From NCBI GenBank assembly GCA_001507425.1, contig LMAJ01000029.1:1-54713 (forward strand): a stretch of 54,713 nt of DNA, written 5' to 3'. The first letter of the stretch is position 1. Each line of letters begins with the position of its first letter. The position numbers and the translations under genes are program-made. The notes beneath the pieces were generated by a model. The model saw nothing but the letters and a program-made list of their open reading frames with translations. It made no database searches and was not told the origin of the DNA. Shown piece after piece: positions 40,456 through 48,979 of the stretch. This DNA comes from Flavobacteriaceae bacterium CRH (GTDB lineage Bacteria; Bacteroidota; Bacteroidia; Flavobacteriales; Flavobacteriaceae).

Positions 40456-41466
40456 ATGAGTACAATACAAAATATTAAATTAGGAAGTCAGGGACTTATT
40501 GTTCCGAATATTGGTTTGGGCTGCATGGGAATGACACAGATTGCCGGAATGGATATTTATGGCAAAGCCGATGAAAAAGAAGCAATAGCTACCATTCATC
40601 GTTCACTTGAATTAGGAGGAAACTTTTTAGATACTGCAGATTTATACGGCCCGTTGCATAACGAAAGATTAATTGCCAAAGCCATAAAAGGAAATCGTAA
40701 CGCTTATACTATTGCCACGAAGTTTGGTTATGAAATCGACGATAACGAACAACTTACCTGGCAATTTAACGGTAAAAAAGACTATGTAAAAAAAGCGGTA
40801 GAACGTTCTCTAAAAAACTTAGGAACTGATTATATTGATTTGTATTATTTACATCGTTTAGATCCTAATACGCCAATTGAAGAAACCGTACAAGCTATGG
40901 CAGATTTAATTAAGGAAGGAAAAGTTGGTTATATAGGATTATCTGAAGTTTCATCAGAAACGATTCGCAAGGCACACAAAATTCATCCTTTAACGGCTGT
41001 ACAAACAGAATATTCTTTATTCGAAAGAACTGTTGAAGAAGCTGGTATTTTAGATACCTTAAACGAACTAGGAATTGGTTTTGTAGCTTATTCACCGCTT
41101 GGCAGAGGTTTTATTTCAGGAGATATTCAAACTCCGGATGACTTTCCGGAGAATGATTTCAGAAAAACTATTCCGCGTTTTCAGGGCGAGCAGTTTCAAA
41201 AGAATATTGAACTGGTAAACGAAATCAAAAAAATGGCAGGCGAAAAACAAATTACAGCTTCTCAACTGGCACTTGCGTGGATTGCTTCAAAAAATATTCT
41301 ATCTATTCCGGGAACGAAACGTGTCAAATATGTAGAACAAAACATTGCTGCCGCTCAAATGGTTTTAAGTACGGATGAAATGAACCGACTTGAAAAAATT
41401 ATTCCGCTTGGTACGCAAACAGGCGCAAGATACGACGAAGCAAATATGGCTGGTATCGATCAGTAA
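40456..41466 (+). CDS. Aldo/keto reductase
   Basis: The 336-residue NADPH-type oxidoreductase is of the AKR family (AKR13/YakC-like subgroup by its opening GLGCMGMT). The catalytic tetrad is visible: Asp59 and Tyr64 in FLDTADLYGP, Lys89 in TIATKFGYEI, His133 in DLYYLHRLDP. The cofactor end is IASKNILSIPGTKRVKYVEQ. It reduces aldehydes or ketones in the cytosol. The physiological substrate is unknown. It is followed 135 bp downstream by an AraC regulator on the same strand, with a terminator hairpin between, suggesting regulator and target transcribed separately. Confidence 0.93.
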   Translation: MSTIQNIKLGSQGLIVPNIGLGCMGMTQIAGMDIYGKADEKEAIATIHRSLELGGNFLDTADLYGPLHNERLIAKAIKGNRNAYTIATKFGYEIDDNEQLTWQFNGKKDYVKKAVERSLKNLGTDYIDLYYLHRLDPNTPIEETVQAMADLIKEGKVGYIGLSEVSSETIRKAHKIHPLTAVQTEYSLFERTVEEAGILDTLNELGIGFVAYSPLGRGFISGDIQTPDDFPENDFRKTIPRFQGEQFQKNIELVNEIKKMAGEKQITASQLALAWIASKNILSIPGTKRVKYVEQNIAAAQMVLSTDEMNRLEKIIPLGTQTGARYDEANMAGIDQ

Positions 41467-41533
41467 AAAGCTTTGACTTCGCTTAGCCGGACAAGATTTC
41501 TCCATAATTGAAATCAAGAAATAATATTACCTC

Positions 41534-41572
41534 AGGAAAAGTTATCTTTACGATAGCTTTTCCTCCTTTATA
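41534..41572 (+). terminator. Terminator of the aldo/keto reductase gene
   Basis: A 13-bp stem (AGGAAAAGTTATC/GATAGCTTTTCCT, one G-T pair) with a TTTAC loop and pyrimidine tail lies about 65 bases after the stop. Confidence 0.75.
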
Positions 41573-41601
41573 TATTCTCTATTTTCTTAAAATATTTTAC
41601 A

Positions 41602-42522
41602 ATGAAAAAAGAAGTTCCTATTCCGCATCATATTCAGTCTGTTTCAGAGTTGCATTCTTTGCTTAAAATTCCAAAACCGGAACATCCTTTGGTTAGTTTT
41701 GTCGATTTGAGTAAAATAACCTGTCATTTTGATGATAATCTTAAAAGCGTGGTATACTCTTTCTATACGGTTTGCATTAAAAAAGGTTTCACGGGAAAAA
41801 TGAAATACGGTCAAAATTTTTATGATTTTGATGAAGGTGTAATGACTTTTATGTCGCCTGGCCAGGTAATTTCAACCGAGGTTAGTGTCGACAGTGCAGT
41901 TTATGGCGCCATGCTTGTGATTCATCCTGATTTTATTCAGAATTATACTTTGGCTAAAAAAATTAAAGAATACGGTTATTTTTCCTATTCTGTAAATGAG
42001 GCTTTGCATCTTTCTGAAAAAGAACAAACGATGGTTACAGGTATTATGAAAAATATTGAGCAGGAATATTGTTCTTCAATTGATGCTTTTAGCCAGGATG
42101 TAATGATTTCTCATATAGAGCTGCTGCTAAATTATTGCAACCGCTTTTATAACAGACAGTTCATTACCAGAAAAAGTGCCAATAATACTCTTTTAACTAA
42201 ACTGGAAAATCTTTTATCTGATTATTTTGAAGGCGATAAAGTCCAGAAATTTGGTTTACCAACTGTGGCTTACCTTTCTGATGAATTGAATGTTTCACCA
42301 AATTATCTGAGTGATATGTTGCGTTCTTTAACGGGTCAAAGTACCCAACATCATATTCACAATAAAATTATTGAGAAAGCAAAAGAGCTGCTAACAACAA
42401 CTTCATTAAGTGTGAGCGAAACCGCTTTTCAATTGGGTTTTGAATATCCGCAGTCTTTCAATAAATTATTTAAAAGCAAAACCAATGTTTCGCCTTTAGA
42501 ATTCAGAAGTTCGTTTAATTAA
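41602..42522 (+). CDS. AraC family transcriptional regulator
   Basis: The 306-residue protein has an N-terminal sensor of about 190 residues (SFVDLSKITCHFDDNLKSVV, FYDFDEGVMTFMSPGQVIST). The C-terminal AraC DNA-binding region contains FGLPTVAYLSDELNVSPNYL and SVSETAFQLGFEYPQSFNKL, then FKSKTNVSPLEFR. This type, with an N-terminal cupin and a histidine-poor pocket, is often linked to aldo/keto reductase genes in Bacteroidota, and the gene lies directly downstream of one. Control of that reductase in response to an aldehyde or similar ligand is a reasonable inference. Confidence 0.9.
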   Translation: MKKEVPIPHHIQSVSELHSLLKIPKPEHPLVSFVDLSKITCHFDDNLKSVVYSFYTVCIKKGFTGKMKYGQNFYDFDEGVMTFMSPGQVISTEVSVDSAVYGAMLVIHPDFIQNYTLAKKIKEYGYFSYSVNEALHLSEKEQTMVTGIMKNIEQEYCSSIDAFSQDVMISHIELLLNYCNRFYNRQFITRKSANNTLLTKLENLLSDYFEGDKVQKFGLPTVAYLSDELNVSPNYLSDMLRSLTGQSTQHHIHNKIIEKAKELLTTTSLSVSETAFQLGFEYPQSFNKLFKSKTNVSPLEFRSSFN

Positions 42523-42675
42523 TTTTAACTAAAGTGGGATATTTTACCGCAGAGTTCGCGAAGATTTACGCAATCCCGAAGCCTCGGGACGCAAAGTTTC
42601 ACATACAAAACTTACGAATTTTGCGGTTAAGTCTAATTCAGGAAACTTGGAATTTGGAATTTAAAAACTTGGAAT

Positions 42676-43476
42676 TTAATTTTTTAACCTTTCATGCAGT
42701 AATTTAAAGTACGGAAATGCTTTTAACAATCGGCTTCCGTGCCAGGAAAACATTTCGCCATCGACAAAAACGGTTTTGGCGTGATGTGTAAAACGCCCAA
42801 TTTCAAAAGCGTCTTCTTCTTTAAAAGGATAAGGTTCAGATGAAAGAAAAACCAAATCAGGATCGCCTTCTAAACGCATTTTTTTAAGTTCGATTTCAGG
42901 ATAACGTCCTTTATCTTCGTAGATATTCTGAAAATGATTTAGCTTTAATAATTCGTTTATGTACGTATCATTTCCGGCAACCATAAATGGGTTTTTCCAA
43001 ATAAAATAAGCCGCTTTTTGTACGGGAATATCCTGAATATATTTTTTAAAATCGCTCAGGGCGAAAGCCAATTTGTCATTCCACTTTTGAGATTCGGTTC
43101 TGCAATTGAATAATTGACCAAAATCTGAAATCATTTGAAAATTATCTTCTATAGAAACAATATTCGTAACCCAAACCGGACAGATTTCTTTTAGTTGATT
43201 TACGATTTCTTCTGTATTTTCTTCTTTGTTACAAATGATAATATCAGGCTGAAGCAGTTTTATTTTTTCGAAATGAATTTTCTTTGTTCCTCCAACAATC
43301 TTTTTGGTCGATTTTAAATGATACGGATGTACACAAAACTTCGTGATTCCGATTATTTTTTCTTCTAAACCTAAATCGAATAATAATTCAGTTTGAGAAG
43401 GAACTAACGAAATAATGCGTTTTGGAGCATTTTCAAAAGAATGTAAAGTGCCGAGCTGATCAGTTAGTTGTTTCAT
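42676..43476 (-). CDS. Helical-backbone metal-chelate binding protein (BtuF/FepB-like), no signal peptide
   Basis: The 266-residue protein is of the ABC transporter periplasmic binding superfamily for cobalamin or ferric siderophores: APKRIISLVPSQTELLFDLG, KIIGITKFCVHPYHLKSTKK, IVGGTKKIHFEKIKLLQPDI, IICNKEENTEEIV, then GRYPEIELKKMRLEGDPDLV and FLSSEPYPFKEEDAFE. Oddly, it starts directly with MKQLTDQLGTLHSFENAPKR and has no signal peptide or lipobox, and no alternative upstream start provides one. No permease or ATPase genes are adjacent. It may act in the cytoplasm, for instance binding B12 or a metal chelate, or be exported by an unknown route. Confidence 0.85.
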   Translation of the reverse strand: MKQLTDQLGTLHSFENAPKRIISLVPSQTELLFDLGLEEKIIGITKFCVHPYHLKSTKKIVGGTKKIHFEKIKLLQPDIIICNKEENTEEIVNQLKEICPVWVTNIVSIEDNFQMISDFGQLFNCRTESQKWNDKLAFALSDFKKYIQDIPVQKAAYFIWKNPFMVAGNDTYINELLKLNHFQNIYEDKGRYPEIELKKMRLEGDPDLVFLSSEPYPFKEEDAFEIGRFTHHAKTVFVDGEMFSWHGSRLLKAFPYFKLLHERLKN

Positions 43477-43483
43477 TTAGTTT

Positions 43484-43747
43484 TGTTTCAGGTTTTCTTT
43501 GTTTCAGGTTATTGGATTGTGTTGATTTAACCGCTAAATTCGCAAAGATTCACAAAGGTTATAGCAAGGTTATAGCAAGGTTTTTTCTAAAGATGAAGTT
43601 CGCAAAGCTCTGCGTAAAGCTTTGTGAGCTTGACCACTTATTGGATATCAATTAAAAAATCTTTGCGAATCTTAGCGAAATAACTTTGCGAACTTTGCGG
43701 TAAAACTATCTTCAAAGTAAAGCAACCTGAAACTTTAAACCTGAAAC
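43484..43747. repeat. Nested dispersed repeats between the binding protein and pyrF
   Basis: The outer parts are GTTTCAGGTT units (43484-43510) facing AACCTGAAAC units (43727-43747), relatives of the 7-bp array at 40092. Inside, ACCGCTAAATTCGCAAAGAT faces CTTTGCGAACTTTGCGGT, with the direct repeat GGTTATAGCAA twice at 43557-43580. No gene is present. Confidence 0.65.
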
Positions 43748-44562
43748 TTCAACCCCAAAATACTTTCCATTTCTTTCTGTACTGATAAAGCTTCTTCTCT
43801 GGCTTTTTCTGCGAAGTCAGTTCCTTTTGAGGCGAAGATGATAGCTCTTGCAGAATTTACCAGTAAACCAACTTTATCATTCAGTCCGTATTGGCAAACT
43901 TCAGCTAAACTTCCGCCCTGGGCGCCAATTCCCGGAACTAATAAAAAACTATCAGGAACAATTTTTCTGATTTCGGCAAAATATTCGGCTTTTGTTGCGC
44001 CTACAACGTACATTAAATTATGGCTGTTTTTCCAGCTTTTAGACGTTTCAAGAACTTGTTTGTATAATTCAGTTCCGTTTGTAGTTAAGGTTTGAAAATC
44101 AAAAGCGCCTTCATTAGAGGTTAGGGCTAACAAAATCGTATGTTTATTTTCAAAAGCAAGAAAAGGCTCTACAGAATCTTTTCCCATATAAGGTGCAACG
44201 GTTACACTATCAAAATTTAAATCTTCTAAAAAAGCTTTTGCATACATGGTCGAAGTATTCCCGATATCGCCGCGTTTTGCATCGGCAATCGTAAAAATTT
44301 CAGGAAACTTTTCATTGATATAATTGATGGTTTTTTGCAACGAAATCCAGCCTTTCAAACCATACGCTTCATAAAAAGCGGTATTTGGTTTATAAGCAAC
44401 GGTAAGATCGTGAGTGGCATCAATAATGGCTTTATTGAATTCAAAAATAGGATCTTCGGTTTCTAATAAATGGGGTGGAATTTTAGTTAAATCAGGATCT
44501 AAGCCAACGCATAAAAATGATTTTTTTTGAAGAATTTGTTCGTGTAGTTGTTGTGTTGTCAT
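43735..44562 (-). CDS. pyrF: Orotidine 5'-phosphate decarboxylase, type 2
   Basis: The 275-residue enzyme decarboxylates OMP to UMP, the last step of pyrimidine synthesis. The catalytic motif FTIADAKRGDIGNTS (Asp94, Lys96, Asp99) and the phosphate loop region FLLVPGIGAQGG are present, as are FLCVGLDPDL and VAYKPNTAFYEAYG. The length and the family pattern fit the long subfamily found in Bacteroidota and mycobacteria, not the 230-residue E. coli type. The final codons (LGLKFQV) are written by a TTGAAGTTTCAGGTTT repeat unit, so the end of the gene has merged with the intergenic repeat. Confidence 0.94.
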   Translation of the reverse strand: MTTQQLHEQILQKKSFLCVGLDPDLTKIPPHLLETEDPIFEFNKAIIDATHDLTVAYKPNTAFYEAYGLKGWISLQKTINYINEKFPEIFTIADAKRGDIGNTSTMYAKAFLEDLNFDSVTVAPYMGKDSVEPFLAFENKHTILLALTSNEGAFDFQTLTTNGTELYKQVLETSKSWKNSHNLMYVVGATKAEYFAEIRKIVPDSFLLVPGIGAQGGSLAEVCQYGLNDKVGLLVNSARAIIFASKGTDFAEKAREEALSVQKEMESILGLKFQV

Positions 44563-44625
44563 TCTTGTTTTTTTAGTGCTTCTGTTTCAAAGAAATAATT
44601 CTTTTTTAGGAAAGTATGCAAAAAT

Positions 44626-44657
44626 AAAAAAAGCCACTCAATTAAGAATGGCTTTTT
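44626..44657 (-). terminator. Terminator of the OmpA-family gene
   Basis: AAAAAAGCCACT and AATGGCTTTTT pair with one mismatch across an eight-base loop. On the minus strand it follows the stop at 44678 by about 20 bases. Confidence 0.75.
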
Positions 44658-44677
44658 GGTATTATATTCGGTTATGC

Positions 44678-46861
44678 TTACAAATTGCCTAAATAAACAA
44701 TTTCTGTTCTTCTGTTTTCTGCTCTTCCCGAAGCTGTTTTATTTGATTTAATTGGTTTTGAAGCTCCAAATCCTTGCGAAGTTAAATTAGCAGGGTTCAC
44801 TCCTTTTTCAATTAAAAGATCCATAATTGCTTTTGCTCTTGCTTCAGATAATTTCTGGTTTGCTTTTGCGTTTCCAACATTATCGGTATGGCCGTTAATG
44901 GCAAATTTAGCGTTTGGATAATTTTTTAATATTTCTTTGATAGCATCTAATCTTCCTGATGTTTCTCCTTTATTAGCTTCGCTTAAAGTTGCTTTTCCGG
45001 TTGTAAAAAAGATCGATTTTGCTTCTACTCTTAATTGTTCTAACATGGCTTTCGAAACTTTAGGACAACCTCTGTTTTCTGCAGGACCGTAAATCAAAGG
45101 ACAATCGTCGTCTTTATCTGAAACGCCATCTTTATCTGCATCTAAATTTGGACAGCCTTTATTTTCTGCCAAACCAGCTTCGTTAGGACAAGCATCATCT
45201 TTGTCTAAAATTCCGTCTTTATCTGTATCCGGCCAAGGGCATCCTTTGTTTTCTAACGGTCCGGCAATTGAAGGACAAGCGTCAACATTGTCTAATAAAG
45301 TGTCTCCATCAGAATCTTTCCAAGGGCAACCTTTATTTTCTACGGGACCAGCAACATCTGCGCAAGCATCATCTTTATCAAAAACGCCGTCCTTATCAGT
45401 ATCCGGCCACGGGCAACCTTTATTTTCTGCCGGTCCAGCTTCATTTTTACAAGCGTCTTCTTTATCTATTGTTCCGTCTTCATCTCTGTCTTTAAATTTC
45501 TTTTCGTAAACCGGAATTTTTAATCCAAGATAAAAATCAGCTGCTTTTGATTCTTTAGAAATTACATTGCTCAAAATAGACCCGGAACCTACAAAGAAAG
45601 TTCCCACTCTAAGTCCTGAACCAACCTGCATTCCGCTGTATTCCATATACGTTACAGGAACATAAAAACTAAACCATCTGCTTTCGTAACGCGGGGCCAA
45701 AGTAACTCTGTTTGCAATTGTGCTTCCGTTTAATTTATCTGTAGGGGCCATATTAATGTCTCCATTAACATTCAGGTAAAATTTACGGTACATATTCCAA
45801 TCTACATCTGCATGAAGTGCGGTTGGCAAATTTGCTTTTACACCTTTTGAAGTTGATGTTTTTGTATAATGCTGGTTTAGGAAATCATATAAATTATCAG
45901 CATCCTCAATCATTTGCTGATTTACAATTCCTGAAACATTATAAGTATCGATTTTCGATTTTTTATAGTTTATAGATCCAATATCCGTAACAGACAAACC
46001 GAAACGCACTTTGTATTTGTTTAAATCCCTAAAATTATTGTCAGCAGGTTTTGCTTTGCTTAAATCATATTTGTCATAATCAGGTCTCCATTCGTAAACA
46101 AGTCCAAAATCAAGACCTAATCCGCGAGCGCTTGAATCAAAATCATAATCTTCATTATTTTCCCAATCCTGACTTCCTCCTATTGAAATTTCTCCGTTAG
46201 AAATTAAAGTTCCTGCCAGAGGATTTCCTGTATTTTCAATAAATGCTACGTTTATATTTTTTCCCTGAACATAGCCATTTGCACCACCTTGCAGATATTT
46301 AGCCGTTAAACCACCTTTTAAAAAATGCTGGTTTTTTTGATAAAGAACTGCTGCATACGAAATACCAAATTCTCCCCATGCATGCGAAACGGCATTTGGG
46401 TTTCCGGCACTAAAATTAAAACTTGGCGATTCATCAAGACCGTCTTTTACCTGATCTACAAGAGAACCGTTAATTTTTGTGATATTAGTTATCGACCTTG
46501 CTCTTGTAAAAACAGCAATGGTATGTTTTGGTGCGATATTGAACATAAAGGAAGGTCCCATAATGTCATAATTCATCTGACCATTATTAGCACTAGACGG
46601 CGTTACTTTTGATTGTGTATCAAAATCATAACCATCCTTGTAAACATCAAAAAGGTTTACCCCGTACAAATCATTTTGCACAGAACCACTAATTGAGAAT
46701 AAATTAATATCGGTTTTAAAACGAGAATCGGCTATAGAAGCCGGATTAAAAAGTACACTTTGAACTCCTGCATAATTATCTTGAAAATAACCCATATAAG
46801 ATTGGGCTGAAGCAGAAATACCAAAGGCAAAAAGGCATAGAATAAGTAATCTTTTTTTCAT
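44678..46861 (-). CDS. OmpA-family outer-membrane protein with thrombospondin type 3 repeats
   Basis: The 727-residue protein has a signal peptide (cut near ISASAQ, residue 20) and an N-terminal DUF5723-like beta-barrel region of about 430 residues (YMGYFQDNYAGVQSVLFNPA, FMFNIAPKHTIAVFTRARSI). Five calcium-binding thrombospondin type 3 repeats follow (about 455-605), each with a D-D-DG loop such as DTDKDGVFDKDDAC and GPxENKGCP. The C-terminal OmpA/MotB peptidoglycan-binding domain has FTTGKATLSE, INGHTDNVGNAKANQKLSEA and GFGASKPI...RAENRRTEI. It should tie the outer membrane to peptidoglycan. The repeats are similar at DNA level (45070-45480), with a unit of roughly 100 bp, so copy number could vary between strains. 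Confidence 0.92.
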   Translation of the reverse strand: MKKRLLILCLFAFGISASAQSYMGYFQDNYAGVQSVLFNPASIADSRFKTDINLFSISGSVQNDLYGVNLFDVYKDGYDFDTQSKVTPSSANNGQMNYDIMGPSFMFNIAPKHTIAVFTRARSITNITKINGSLVDQVKDGLDESPSFNFSAGNPNAVSHAWGEFGISYAAVLYQKNQHFLKGGLTAKYLQGGANGYVQGKNINVAFIENTGNPLAGTLISNGEISIGGSQDWENNEDYDFDSSARGLGLDFGLVYEWRPDYDKYDLSKAKPADNNFRDLNKYKVRFGLSVTDIGSINYKKSKIDTYNVSGIVNQQMIEDADNLYDFLNQHYTKTSTSKGVKANLPTALHADVDWNMYRKFYLNVNGDINMAPTDKLNGSTIANRVTLAPRYESRWFSFYVPVTYMEYSGMQVGSGLRVGTFFVGSGSILSNVISKESKAADFYLGLKIPVYEKKFKDRDEDGTIDKEDACKNEAGPAENKGCPWPDTDKDGVFDKDDACADVAGPVENKGCPWKDSDGDTLLDNVDACPSIAGPLENKGCPWPDTDKDGILDKDDACPNEAGLAENKGCPNLDADKDGVSDKDDDCPLIYGPAENRGCPKVSKAMLEQLRVEAKSIFFTTGKATLSEANKGETSGRLDAIKEILKNYPNAKFAINGHTDNVGNAKANQKLSEARAKAIMDLLIEKGVNPANLTSQGFGASKPIKSNKTASGRAENRRTEIVYLGNL

Positions 46862-46891
46862 TCGGAATCGGGGGTTTTAGTTTAATTTGCG

Positions 46892-46899
46892 CAAAACTA
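46892..46899 (-). promoter_or_regulatory. Putative -7 box of the OmpA-family gene (TAGTTTTG)
   Basis: The minus strand reads TAGTTTTG, a match to TAnnTTTG, 30 bases upstream of the ATG at 46861. Confidence 0.5.
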
Positions 46900-46989
46900 C
46901 AATATTAGATTTGCAATTATGTTACGCTAACATTGAATTGATGTAACAACAGGAATAAATTATGTAATATTTTAACTTTCTGCCTTACT

Positions 46990-46997
46990 TATTTTTG
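46990..46997 (+). promoter_or_regulatory. Putative -7 box of dps (TATTTTTG)
   Basis: TATTTTTG matches TAnnTTTG, 25 bases before the ATG at 47023. Confidence 0.55.
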
Positions 46998-47022
46998 CAA
47001 TAAACCATAAAAAATAAGGATT

Positions 47023-47496
47023 ATGAGCCCAAATATTGGAATTGCACCAAAAAATTTAAAGAAAAGCACAAGTATATTAGCCACGATTTTATCTAACGAA
47101 ATGACCTTATATGTAAAAACCAGAAAGTTTCACTGGAATATTTCAGGAAACAGTTTTATGGAATTGCATAAATTATTTGAAGACCAATACAGGGTTCTGG
47201 AAAACAATATTGATGAGGTTGCAGAACGCATTAGCCAATTGGGAGAAAAAACAATTGGAACTATGAATGAATTTATAGAGAATTCTACCTTAAAAGAATC
47301 TCCAAAAGAATATGCATCGCAAAAACACATGCTGGAAGAACTTTTAGAAAACCACGAACAGCTGGTAACTGAATTTAGAGATTATATTCCGGTTTTTGAA
47401 ACTGAAGCTAAGGATATTGGTTCTGCTGACTTTGTTACGGGTTTATTGCAACAACACGAAAAAATGGCCTGGATTTTACGCCGTTATCAAGTATAA
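47023..47496 (+). CDS. dps: Dps family ferritin-like protein
   Basis: The 157-residue protein forms dodecamers that store iron and protect DNA during starvation and oxidative stress. The inter-subunit ferroxidase ligands are all present with normal spacing: His37 (KFHWNISG), His49 (ELHKLFE), Asp64 and Glu68 (NIDEVAERI). The N-terminus is short and lysine-poor, so direct DNA binding is uncertain. It is the first gene of a plus-strand stress-related stretch and lies 107 bp before csbD. Confidence 0.95.
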   Translation: MSPNIGIAPKNLKKSTSILATILSNEMTLYVKTRKFHWNISGNSFMELHKLFEDQYRVLENNIDEVAERISQLGEKTIGTMNEFIENSTLKESPKEYASQKHMLEELLENHEQLVTEFRDYIPVFETEAKDIGSADFVTGLLQQHEKMAWILRRYQV

Positions 47497-47603
47497 AAAA
47501 AACTGAAATGTGAATTATGCAACAATCTCAAAAATTGATATAACAGAGAATAAAGGTTTAATTCGCAATTTTACAATACTATTAATTACTAAATAAATCG
47601 ATC

Positions 47604-47789
47604 ATGAATACTACAGAGATAAAAGGAAATTGGAATGAGTTAAAAGGAAAATTAAAGCAAAAATACGCTGATTTAACAGATGATGATTTGCTGTATGATG
47701 AAGGAAAAGAAGACGAATTGTACGGAAAACTTCAACAAAAATTAGGCAAAACTAAAGAAGAAATTCATCAGTTGTTTTCGGATTTGTAA
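47604..47789 (+). CDS. csbD: CsbD family stress-response protein
   Basis: The 61-residue protein has the CsbD family pattern: IKGNWNELKGKLKQKYADLT, DDDLLYDEGKEDELYGKLQQ, KLGKTKEEIHQLFS. CsbD-type proteins are small four-helix proteins induced by general stress in many bacteria. The molecular function is not established. It has its own terminator at 47809. Its position after dps agrees with a stress role. Confidence 0.93.
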   Translation: MNTTEIKGNWNELKGKLKQKYADLTDDDLLYDEGKEDELYGKLQQKLGKTKEEIHQLFSDL

Positions 47790-47808
47790 TCCTTTTTGAC
47801 CCAATCGA

Positions 47809-47848
47809 AATACCGTCTAAATTTTTAAACTTAGACGGTATTTTTTGG
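47809..47848 (+). terminator. Terminator of csbD
   Basis: AATACCGTCTAA pairs with TTAGACGGTATT across an AATTTTTAAAC-type loop and is followed by more T, about 25 bases after the csbD stop. Confidence 0.88.
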
Positions 47849-47946
47849 TTTAGCCAAAGAATCTTTTATGAGCAGTACATTTTTAATTTAACAGATCACA
47901 ACCATAACCAAAAAAAAATAAGTATCTTTAACCCTATTTTAATCCT

Positions 47947-48498
47947 ATGAAACTATTTATAAAGTTCGATATCAACACAATTTGTTCTCTTTTCTTAAAA
48001 GAAAAATTAGAGGAACAGAACATGAATTTTACCACATTGGGGTTTGGCGAAATTGAACTAGATGAAAATCTGAGTGTTGAAGCGCTTGAAGCTTTAAAAA
48101 ATAATTTAAACCCATTTGGTTTTGAAGTTGTAGAAAACCAAAAGAGCGTTTTAGTTCAAAAAATTAAAGACGCCATTATTGAGCTGGTTTATATGGATGA
48201 CAATAATAATTTTAAAAGTTCCGTATTTTTAGCAGAGAAATTAAATCATAGTTACGGTTATTTATCGAATGTTTTTTCGGAGGTAACGTATTCTTCTATC
48301 GAAAATTTCATCATCTTGCAGAAAATAGAAAGAGCCAAACAATTGATGCTTGTCAATGAAATGAGTTTGACCGAAATTGCTTTTTTACTTAATTACTCAA
48401 GTGTTGCGCATTTGAGTACGCAGTTTAAAAACACGACGGGAATTACACCATCGGCCTTTCAGAGGATTATAAAAAAGAGAAAATTTAAAATAAGATAA
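47947..48498 (+). CDS. Small AraC-type regulator with an unusual N-terminal domain
   Basis: The 183-residue protein has a C-terminal AraC helix-turn-helix pair (SSVFLAEKLNHSYGYLSNVF, EMSLTEIAFLLNYSSVAHLS, FKNTTGITPSAFQRI). The N-terminal 75 residues (MKLFIKFDINTICSLFLKEK, FTTLGFGEIELDENLSVEAL) look like a small ferredoxin-like alpha/beta fold instead of a cupin. Short AraC proteins of this kind are common in Flavobacteriia next to response regulators and kinases. It lies 22 bp before the response regulator gene. TATCTTTA at 47923 may be its -7 box. Confidence 0.87.
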   Translation: MKLFIKFDINTICSLFLKEKLEEQNMNFTTLGFGEIELDENLSVEALEALKNNLNPFGFEVVENQKSVLVQKIKDAIIELVYMDDNNNFKSSVFLAEKLNHSYGYLSNVFSEVTYSSIENFIILQKIERAKQLMLVNEMSLTEIAFLLNYSSVAHLSTQFKNTTGITPSAFQRIIKKRKFKIR

Positions 48499-48520
48499 AA
48501 ACCAAATACCTTAAAATTCA

Positions 48521-48970
48521 ATGCAAAAAAACGCATTACACATTTTACTCGCCGATGACGATGAAGATGACCGCTTATTTTTTAAAGATGCCTTTGAAGA
48601 AGTGAGAGTTCAAACAAAAGTTACATTTGTTCATGACGGTCTTCAGCTCATGGAACATTTGCTGACACCGGATGTTAAATTACCGGATATTTTATTTCTG
48701 GATTTAAATATGCCGAAAAAAACCGGTAAGGAATGTTTGATCGAAATTAAAAAAACAGAGCATCTAAAAAACATCATTATTGCCATTTATTCTACTTCAT
48801 CATCTGAAGAGGATATTGAAGACACTTTTATTGAAGGTGCCAATATTTATATTAAAAAACCAAGTGATTTTAATACCCTTAAAAAAATTATTAATGAAGT
48901 CGTTACTTTAAACTGGCATTACCATACATCAGGTCTAAACCGTGATAATTTCTTGTTACGCCTAAAATAA
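48521..48970 (+). CDS. Stand-alone response regulator (receiver domain only)
   Basis: The 149-residue receiver domain has the acidic pocket ILLADDDEDDRLFF, the phosphoacceptor Asp61 in DILFLDLNMPKKTGKE, the switch region IAIYSTSSSEED and the conserved lysine in IYIKKPSD. There is no output domain. It resembles Rcp1/CheY-like regulators that are paired with phytochrome-type or CHASE3 histidine kinases. It lies 9 bp before the kinase gene and is certainly co-transcribed. It probably relays phosphate from the kinase to another partner. Confidence 0.94.
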   Translation: MQKNALHILLADDDEDDRLFFKDAFEEVRVQTKVTFVHDGLQLMEHLLTPDVKLPDILFLDLNMPKKTGKECLIEIKKTEHLKNIIIAIYSTSSSEEDIEDTFIEGANIYIKKPSDFNTLKKIINEVVTLNWHYHTSGLNRDNFLLRLK

Positions 48971-48979
48971 TGATTTATA

